A stretch of DNA of 59,269 nt, from NCBI GenBank assembly GCA_017935645.1, contig JAGBHF010000044.1, positions 1-59,269 on the forward strand. The letters are read 5' to 3'. A model generated the notes under the pieces. That model saw nothing but the letters and a program-made list of their open reading frames with translations. It was not told the DNA's origin and did no database searches. Source of the DNA: Bacteroidaceae bacterium. GTDB taxonomy: Bacteria; Bacteroidota; Bacteroidia; Bacteroidales; Barnesiellaceae_A. Position 1 is the first letter of the stretch. Every line of letters begins with the position of its first letter. A program made the translations under genes and the position numbers. Shown piece after piece: positions 53,971 to 59,269 of the stretch.

Positions 53971-54618
53971 ATGAAAAAGATAGTGATTGTGGATGGCGGT
54001 CCACGAAGGAATATGAATACAGCACAGCTGCTGCAACGATTGGCAGAGGGTGCGATGTCGGTCGGTGGTGATATTGAAGTCAAGACCGTGCGCCTATACG
54101 AACTTGACTTCAAGGGTTGTATGTCGTGTATGGCTTGCAAACTCAAAGGCAAGGCTTCGAATATCTGTCGCTACAAGGATGCACTGACACCCCTTTTGGA
54201 AGAGATTGCCCAAGCAGATGGTTTGGTGCTTGGCTCGCCTATCTACTTCGGCGAAGTAACTGGGCTAATGCGAGCCTTCATGGAGCGACTGTCGTTCCCA
54301 TGGCTATCATATAACGATTACAGCCTGACTGCACCCAAGCGCATGCCTGTGGTGCTTGTTGAGACAATGAACGGCACACCCGAACGCAACAATAGCAACC
54401 ATTTCGGCACGATGGAGTGGTGTATTACAACGGCACTCGGCACGCCCGAGCGCATCATCGGCTATAACACTTGTCAGGTAGCGAAATATGACAAATACGA
54501 ACTTGGCAGCTTCTCGGAAGAGGCAAAGCATGCATGGCGCGACGCCCATTGGGAGGAAGACTTACAAAAGGCATTCGATACGGGTCGTAAGATGGTAGAA
54601 GCACAAATGGTTGTGTAA
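53971..54618 (+). CDS. Flavodoxin-fold iron-sulfur flavoprotein / NADPH-dependent reductase
   Basis: A 215-residue protein with the flavodoxin-like N-terminus (IVIVDGGPRRNMNTAQLLQ), a FKGCMSCMACK segment giving C-x2-C-x2-C and another Cys nine residues on, and LGSPIYFGEVTG for FMN binding. The cysteine set resembles iron-sulfur flavoproteins (Isf), whose spacing is usually shorter. It may reduce quinones or act as an electron carrier. It lies 44 bp after the acetyltransferase gene and is the last gene before a tRNA on the other strand. Confidence 0.8.
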   Translation: MKKIVIVDGGPRRNMNTAQLLQRLAEGAMSVGGDIEVKTVRLYELDFKGCMSCMACKLKGKASNICRYKDALTPLLEEIAQADGLVLGSPIYFGEVTGLMRAFMERLSFPWLSYNDYSLTAPKRMPVVLVETMNGTPERNNSNHFGTMEWCITTALGTPERIIGYNTCQVAKYDKYELGSFSEEAKHAWRDAHWEEDLQKAFDTGRKMVEAQMVV

Positions 54619-54721
54619 ACGAATATACAGAAACAATTATTACAACGCCCACCTATCGTCATATCAGATACGGTAATTTTGACCAATAAGCCCCATTACA
54701 CCTTGAATAGGGTATTGATAT

Positions 54722-54757
54722 AAAAAAAGAGGACTGATTCGAAAATCAGTCCTCGTA
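54722..54757 (-). terminator. Terminator of tRNA-Ala(GGC)
   Basis: GAGGACTGATT/AATCAGTCCTC stem with a short CG-containing loop, followed on the minus strand by TTTTTTTAT. Confidence 0.85.
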
Positions 54758-54760
54758 TCG

Positions 54761-54834
54761 TGGAGTATAGCGGACTCGAACCGCTCACCTCGACACTGCC
54801 AGTGTCGCGCTCTAGCCAGATGAGCTAATACCCC
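54761..54834 (-). tRNA. tRNA-Ala (anticodon GGC)
   Basis: A 74-nt class I tRNA on the minus strand: acceptor stem GGGGTAT/ATACTCC with one G-U-type pair, discriminator A, D arm AGCTCATCTGGCTAGAGC, anticodon loop CTGGCAG giving GGC (reads GCC), T arm GAGCGGTTCGAGTCCGCT. CCA is not encoded. Confidence 0.93.
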
Positions 54835-54850
54835 TTGCTGTTTTGCGATG

Positions 54851-54882
54851 CAAAGATACAACCTTTTTTGGATTCATGCAAT
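54851..54882 (-). promoter_or_regulatory. Promoter of tRNA-Ala(GGC)
   Basis: On the minus strand, ATTG (54882-54879), 20 bases, TATCTTTG (54858-54851), about 16 bases before the tRNA. Confidence 0.7.
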
Positions 54883-54901
54883 AGATGTGCAAACTTTTTT
54901 T

Positions 54902-54909
54902 TATTTTTG
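54902..54909 (+). promoter_or_regulatory. -7 box before the DUF4286 gene
   Basis: TATTTTTG lies 28 bases before the ATG at 54937. The remainder of 54619-54936 holds only the tRNA, its terminator and its promoter. Confidence 0.5.
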
Positions 54910-54936
54910 TGTCGTTATTTCTTTAAATCATATTAC

Positions 54937-55245
54937 ATGCTTATATACAACACCACTTTTCACTGCGAAAAATCGTGCTACGATGAGTTTGTAGCATGGA
55001 TGCGTGCCGAATTTATCCCTGCAGCCACACAACACAAAGGCGTAAGCGAGCCTCGCATGGCTCGTATCATGGCGCAAGAGGAGAATGATGGCATAAGCAT
55101 CTCGGTACAATTTAATACAGCATCGCTCGACACATTGTCGGCCTGGTATGAGGCTTGCGGTGGTGCACTTGTAAAGCAACTTGAGACTAAATTTCAACAA
55201 CGCGTAGTGGGATTCTCGACCATTATGCAACAAATAGAACTGTAA
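54937..55245 (+). CDS. DUF4286-type small protein
   Basis: A 102-residue protein starting at 54937 ([28 protein letters not shown]); the frame extends to 54835 but would cover the promoter and begin next to the tRNA. The N-terminal pattern and size match DUF4286, a small alpha/beta-barrel (ferredoxin-like, dimeric) family common in Bacteroidota. Function unknown. It is 4 bp from ruvC and co-directional, an arrangement typical in this order. Confidence 0.82.
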   Translation: MLIYNTTFHCEKSCYDEFVAWMRAEFIPAATQHKGVSEPRMARIMAQEENDGISISVQFNTASLDTLSAWYEACGGALVKQLETKFQQRVVGFSTIMQQIEL

Positions 55246-55249
55246 GACA

Positions 55250-55882
55250 ATGCCCCAACAGGTTACTATCAATCGCCCTACGAAAGCCGAGCGCATCATT
55301 ATAGGTATTGACCCCGGTACACACATCATGGGTTATGGTGTGTTGCGCGTTGTGGGCAATAAGCCCCAGCTGGTGACGATGGGTGTGATAGAGTTGAGCC
55401 GTTTCGAAAGCCATTATTTGCGACTGCGTCGCATCTTTGAACGGGTACAGGGTCTTATAGCTCAATATCTGCCCGACGAGATGGCTATCGAAGCACCTTT
55501 CTTCGGCAAGAATGTACAGTCGATGTTGAAGTTGGGACGTGCACAAGGGGTAGCTATGGCAGCGGCACTCTCGCGCGATATTCCTATATGCGAATATGCT
55601 CCGCTAAAAATTAAAATGGCTATAACTGGCAATGGTCAAGCATCGAAGGAGCAAGTTGCCGAGATGTTGCGCCGGACACTTAACATTCCGCAGGAGAGCA
55701 TGCTACCACAACTCGATGCTACAGACGGACTTGCAGCGGCTCTGTGCCACTACTACGAAACATCGCGCCCTATCAGTGTAAGTAGCGGTGCTAAAAATTG
55801 GAAAGACTTTATCGCCAAAAATCCCGATATGGTGGTGCAACGCCCTACCCTTCGCAGTAATAAAAAGGATAGTGATGAGTGA
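55250..55882 (+). CDS. ruvC: Holliday junction resolvase RuvC
   Basis: A 210-residue RuvC. Catalytic acidic residues are in [14 protein letters not shown] (first Asp), [11 protein letters not shown] (Glu) and [15 protein letters not shown] (last Asp pair). It cuts Holliday junctions with RuvAB. The C-terminal tail of about 25 residues past the fold (to [10 protein letters not shown]) is longer than in E. coli (173 residues in total). The stop overlaps the next start by 8 bp. Confidence 0.95.
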   Translation: MPQQVTINRPTKAERIIIGIDPGTHIMGYGVLRVVGNKPQLVTMGVIELSRFESHYLRLRRIFERVQGLIAQYLPDEMAIEAPFFGKNVQSMLKLGRAQGVAMAAALSRDIPICEYAPLKIKMAITGNGQASKEQVAEMLRRTLNIPQESMLPQLDATDGLAAALCHYYETSRPISVSSGAKNWKDFIAKNPDMVVQRPTLRSNKKDSDE

Positions 55883-56858
55883 TATAGACCATATACTCAA
55901 CGAACGTATATTGGTGCTCGATGGTGCTATGGGCACAATGATACAGAGGTATGCGCTCGACGAAGCAGTGTTTCGTGGCGAACACTTTGCCTACCACAAC
56001 ACCCCACTGCTCGGATGCTATGATGTGCTGAATATTACAGCACAACACATTATCAGCGATATTCATTGCGCATATCTCGACGCAGGAGCCGACATCATTA
56101 CCACCAACACATTCAACGCCAACGCCTTATCGCTTGCACAATACAACCTGCAAGAGTACGTGACTGAAATCAACTTGTCGGCCGCTACGTTGGCACGAAA
56201 GGTTGCCGACAGATACACAACTCTCACCCCTGACAAACAACGATGGGTAGCGGGTTCGGTGGGGCCAACTACGCTTAATTGCTCTACTTCCGGGGGTCAT
56301 GCCGATAAAACATTTGACTTATTGGTCGACACCTATGCCAAGCAAATGGAAGCGCTCATAACCGGTGGCGTAGATGTACTCCTTGTTGAGACTATTTGCG
56401 ACCAGAAGAATGCTCAAGCAGCCATACAAGCCGCCGAGCGTGCCATGACACAAGCTCATCGCACCCTGCCTATTATGCTATCGATTACCACAACGCACAG
56501 TGGTACGATGTTGTCGGGGCACACACTCGACACCTTTATAGCATCGGTATGCCAAGCTCCTATCCTATCGGTGGGTATAAACTGCTCATATGGAGCAACG
56601 ACGTTGTTACCGCACTTGCGCACTTTGTCACGTTTAGCTCCATGCTATATCAGCATTCATCCCAATGCAGGACTACCGGACAATGCGGGGGCATATCATA
56701 CAACGGCAAGCGATATAGCAGAGATGATGCAATCCATTATCGATGAAGGGGTTGTCAACATCGTAGGTGGCTGTTGTGGAACGACACCGCAACTCACAGC
56801 ACTGCTGTGCCAAGCGACAAAGGGTGCAACACCTCGCGCAATCCCCTCAATATCATAA
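55875..56858 (+). CDS. Stand-alone MetH homocysteine-binding module (homocysteine S-methyltransferase)
   Basis: A 327-residue protein starting at 55875 ([21 protein letters not shown]); the frame upstream lies inside ruvC. It aligns with the first module only of B12-dependent methionine synthase MetH ([38 protein letters not shown]). Zinc ligands are complete: Cys in VGINCSYG and the pair in VGGCCGTTP. The folate, cobalamin and activation modules are absent, and the gene stops cleanly. It may work with a separately encoded MetH C-terminal part elsewhere, or be a simple methyltransferase using another methyl donor. Both are inference. Confidence 0.8.
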   Translation: MSDIDHILNERILVLDGAMGTMIQRYALDEAVFRGEHFAYHNTPLLGCYDVLNITAQHIISDIHCAYLDAGADIITTNTFNANALSLAQYNLQEYVTEINLSAATLARKVADRYTTLTPDKQRWVAGSVGPTTLNCSTSGGHADKTFDLLVDTYAKQMEALITGGVDVLLVETICDQKNAQAAIQAAERAMTQAHRTLPIMLSITTTHSGTMLSGHTLDTFIASVCQAPILSVGINCSYGATTLLPHLRTLSRLAPCYISIHPNAGLPDNAGAYHTTASDIAEMMQSIIDEGVVNIVGGCCGTTPQLTALLCQATKGATPRAIPSIS

Positions 56859-56886
56859 GTCGATAGTAACAACACACCTCACACCA

Positions 56887-57957
56887 ATGGAAAACAAGAA
56901 TCGACCACATAGCACAAGCACACGTGATAACAACCTCGACATCTATCGTGGTTGCTCGATGATATATATTACTTGCATCCTACACAACTTCTACGGTGTG
57001 CAACATTTCGACTCGGTATTTACCAGCCTGCTACTTATCACTATGCCTATAGTATTCTATATAGCAGGAGCTTCATATTCCTTGGCTACACCTAAATCAT
57101 ATCCCGTGTATTTATGGCGCAGGACCAAACGCATCGTTTTTCCTTACTATATATTGGTAGCACTTACTACCATAGTATACTTGATATATCGATGCGTAAT
57201 ACAAGACGACAGCGTCGGACACTTTTTCAAGACATCATGGGATAATGGATACTTCAATATTTTTGCCGGCAAGTTATACGAGTTCTCCCATGTATGGTTT
57301 ATCCCCACCTACTTGATAATAGCATTGATACTTCCACTATTGGGATACATCAAGCCACACCTCAATGCACCGGCTATTTACCTCATTTGCATCATCAGTT
57401 CCATATTACTCATATTCTTCCCCAACGACGTCGTATGCTATGGCACATTTGCACTGGCAGGATTGTACTACAACAAGCCACAACCGGCCAATCGCCACAT
57501 TATTGCCGCAATATTTGCCTGTGCCATGATATGGTGCGTATGCAACGGATATGACTTCAACATGCAGCACAACAAGTTCCCACCCAATATCATGTTCTTT
57601 GCCTACAGCGGGTTGATATTATCACTGTTTTTGCCCCACATAGCACGACTGTGCCGATGGATATACCGCAATAAATTTCTCAAGCACTACATCGATATGT
57701 ACGCACAATTGGGATTGACGGTATATTTGTATCATTCGGCCAACGTACTTATTATATGCCGTTCGCTTGAGTATCTGTGCAAAGGCTACGACTTGCCCAC
57801 AATAGTACACCTTTCGATACTTATAACCACATCAATAGTACTGTTTTTTGCCAATATCTATCTGAGCAAATACATGAAACAAGTAGAAAAAGCTATAATA
57901 AACTTCTTCTCGAACATCATCAATCGCATCAGCAACACCATACACCCCCACACGTAA
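56887..57957 (+). CDS. Acyltransferase-3-like membrane protein, copy 1
   Basis: A 356-residue protein of about ten membrane helices, starting at 56887 (MENKNRPHSTS); the frame back to 56767 overlaps the preceding gene. The N-terminal motif NLDIYRGCSMIYITCILHN, with its His in the first helix, resembles the RxxxxDxxRGxAxxxVxxxH start of acyltransferase-3/OafA-type sugar O-acyltransferases. The second gene 3 bp downstream is a tandem paralogue with the same start motif. Likely donors and acceptors are unknown; a cell-surface glycan is probable. Confidence 0.75.
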   Translation: MENKNRPHSTSTRDNNLDIYRGCSMIYITCILHNFYGVQHFDSVFTSLLLITMPIVFYIAGASYSLATPKSYPVYLWRRTKRIVFPYYILVALTTIVYLIYRCVIQDDSVGHFFKTSWDNGYFNIFAGKLYEFSHVWFIPTYLIIALILPLLGYIKPHLNAPAIYLICIISSILLIFFPNDVVCYGTFALAGLYYNKPQPANRHIIAAIFACAMIWCVCNGYDFNMQHNKFPPNIMFFAYSGLILSLFLPHIARLCRWIYRNKFLKHYIDMYAQLGLTVYLYHSANVLIICRSLEYLCKGYDLPTIVHLSILITTSIVLFFANIYLSKYMKQVEKAIINFFSNIINRISNTIHPHT

Positions 57958-57960
57958 CCA

Positions 57961-59055
57961 ATGCCCCACTATAACAACAAAATAGAACGAGATAACAACC
58001 TCGACATCTACCGTGGTTGTGCCCTGATATATATTGTAGGAATTATACATATCATAGGATATTGGGTAGACTTTAATGTCTATAACATACTCTCGTTGAT
58101 GTTAATAGTGATGCCCATACTATTTTATATATCAGGTGCATCATACGCATTGTCCGGCAAGAAAAGTTATGTGCAATATATCAAAAATCGCATCAAGCGC
58201 ATTATCATACCACTATTGGTATACCTGACAATATACACCACCTACAACACTATCAAAGGCGAGTTACTACCGCAACAACTTCCCGGCACAATACTTAAGT
58301 ATGCCTACAATATAATATTTGCTGGCGATATAATGGAGTTGGACCCGCTATGGTACATACAGCCATACATTATCATAGCCCTGCTACTACCATTGCTATA
58401 TTACGTAAGTCAACACATCAACCGTTGGGGTACATATACTTTGCTGTTGCTCAACCTGGTAGGTATTTATTTCTTCCCCGGTTATATACCATGTTACATC
58501 GTAGCAACCTATGCCGGACTCTACTACAAGCGCGATAAGCCCTACAACTCGATAGTTGTCTTGGCAATATTCGTAGCCGCTATTATCCTATGGGTAGCAC
58601 AAGGCAACACATGGAACATTCAAATCAACAAATTCCCACCCACACTGATGTATCTGTCCTATACGTCGTGCATGCTCATCATACTCAACCGACCCCTTAA
58701 ATGGCTATGCCAACAGGCAACACGCATGCCAATACTCCGATACATCATCAATCACTATGCACAACACAGCTACAGCATATACCTATACCACTTTAATGTA
58801 ATGAGAATAGTGCATACTGCATACTTTGTTATTTGCCTGAAACTATTTGACAACCATCCTCTACTGATGCACCCCGCATGTTCGCTCACCGTCATTGCCA
58901 TAACAACACTGCTGGTATTGATACCATTAAGTATGATAGTTGACCATATTAATAATGCTGTAGAACGAGGCGTATCAGCTATATGGCACAAGACAACATC
59001 CCTCTGTCAAAGAACTATTAACAAAGATGAAGATAAGAAATCAAAACAAGGTTGA
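57961..59055 (+). CDS. Acyltransferase-3-like membrane protein, copy 2
   Basis: A 364-residue polytopic protein paralogous to copy 1: NLDIYRGCALIYIVGIIHI at the start, IVMPILFYISGASYAL in the second helix, a WYIQPYIIIALLLPLL segment, and ITKFPPTLMYLSYT-like conserved text (INKFPPTLMY) also shared with copy 1 (HNKFPPNIMF). The C-terminal tail is charged and cytosolic. Only 3 bp separate the two genes. Divergence between copies is marked, so the duplication is old or the specificities differ. Confidence 0.75.
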   Translation: MPHYNNKIERDNNLDIYRGCALIYIVGIIHIIGYWVDFNVYNILSLMLIVMPILFYISGASYALSGKKSYVQYIKNRIKRIIIPLLVYLTIYTTYNTIKGELLPQQLPGTILKYAYNIIFAGDIMELDPLWYIQPYIIIALLLPLLYYVSQHINRWGTYTLLLLNLVGIYFFPGYIPCYIVATYAGLYYKRDKPYNSIVVLAIFVAAIILWVAQGNTWNIQINKFPPTLMYLSYTSCMLIILNRPLKWLCQQATRMPILRYIINHYAQHSYSIYLYHFNVMRIVHTAYFVICLKLFDNHPLLMHPACSLTVIAITTLLVLIPLSMIVDHINNAVERGVSAIWHKTTSLCQRTINKDEDKKSKQG

Positions 59056-59087
59056 TTTGTATATTCACACATCTTTCACTATCTTTG
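59056..59087 (+). promoter_or_regulatory. Promoter of tRNA-Ser(GGA)
   Basis: TTTG (59056-59059), 20 bases, TATCTTTG (59080-59087): a consensus pair 12 bases before the tRNA. Confidence 0.75.
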
Positions 59088-59099
59088 CCTAAGATAAAT

Positions 59100-59187
59100 G
59101 GAGTGATGCTCGAGTGGTTGAAGAGGCACGCCTGGAAAGCGTGTATACCCCAAAAGGGTATCGGGGGTTCGAATCCCCCTCACTCCG
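59100..59187 (+). tRNA. tRNA-Ser (anticodon GGA)
   Basis: An 88-nt class II tRNA: acceptor GGAGTGA/TCACTCC, discriminator G, D arm GCTCGAGTGGTTGAAGAGGC, anticodon loop CTGGAAA giving GGA (reads UCC/UCU), long variable arm TACCCCAAAAGGGTA, T arm GGGGGTTCGAATCCCCC. CCA is not fully encoded (CAA follows). The last 82 bases of the window after it show no gene. Confidence 0.95.
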
Positions 59188-59269
59188 CAAGACAAGTAAC
59201 TATAAATAAACGAGTTACACAAATGTCAAAAAGACCGAAAAACCTAATTTTTTGTGTAATCGACTTAAA

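Overview
The window looks like chromosomal DNA from a member of the order Bacteroidales (phylum Bacteroidota). The evidence is the Bacteroidota promoter form (about TTTG, 20 bases, then TAnnTTTG) in front of many genes and tRNAs, the near absence of Shine-Dalgarno sites, a fimbrillin-type lipoprotein, families largely confined to this phylum (DUF4199, DUF4286, DUF6048 and DUF6452 types), and many lipoproteins and secreted enzymes. Genus cannot be fixed. Lysine-to-butyrate fermentation would fit an anaerobic, asaccharolytic or mixed gut or oral lineage.

Bases 1-15340 hold the end of an NhaC-type antiporter and then a 14-gene same-strand island for lysine fermentation to butyrate. KamA, KamD/KamE (B12 and PLP) and Kdd carry lysine to 3-keto-5-aminohexanoate. 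Kce, with acetyl-CoA, gives acetoacetate and 3-aminobutyryl-CoA, and Kal makes crotonyl-CoA. Bcd with EtfBA reduces crotonyl-CoA to butyryl-CoA. A two-subunit CoA-transferase moves CoA from butyryl-CoA to acetoacetate and releases butyrate. Crt and Hbd connect acetoacetyl-CoA to the same pool. KamB and KamC are the putative reactivase of the 5,6-aminomutase. A NfnAB-like pair at 40.9-43.2 kb could balance the NADH, ferredoxin and NADPH pools. No thiolase gene is in the window.

Bases 15377-20257 (minus) encode a fimbrillin-like lipoprotein and a 1106-residue glycine-rich beta-helix surface protein. Next come a glycerate kinase-msrA pair (plus), a secreted arginine-deiminase-like enzyme, and a minus-strand run of trmH-type methyltransferase, radA, FAD dehydrogenase, GH36 alpha-galactosidase and a debranching-enzyme-like lipoprotein. 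An OmpA protein, a degenerate M23/LytM protein, a CYTH protein and tRNA-Ser(CGA) follow. The 3' end of that tRNA is repeated 182 bp downstream.

Bases 36088-40639 (minus) form a probable operon of DUF4199, a glycosyltransferase, a nitroreductase, DUF6452, DUF6048 and MscS, fed by a duplicated promoter. After NfnAB and pfkA comes a plus-strand set of two FdtA-like cupins, an FdtB-like aminotransferase and nadC. Bases 47.4-54.6 kb carry a 1403-residue double activase/dehydratase fusion, a TetR regulator with a palindromic candidate operator at the promoter, and three small enzyme genes. The window ends with tRNA-Ala(GGC), DUF4286, ruvC, a stand-alone MetH homocysteine domain, two tandem acyltransferase-3-like membrane proteins and tRNA-Ser(GGA).

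The least explained items are the TetR-linked activase fusion, the cupin pair in which one copy has lost an active-site histidine, the duplicated promoter module and the tRNA-Ser footprint. All calls come from reading the sequence; no database search was run.
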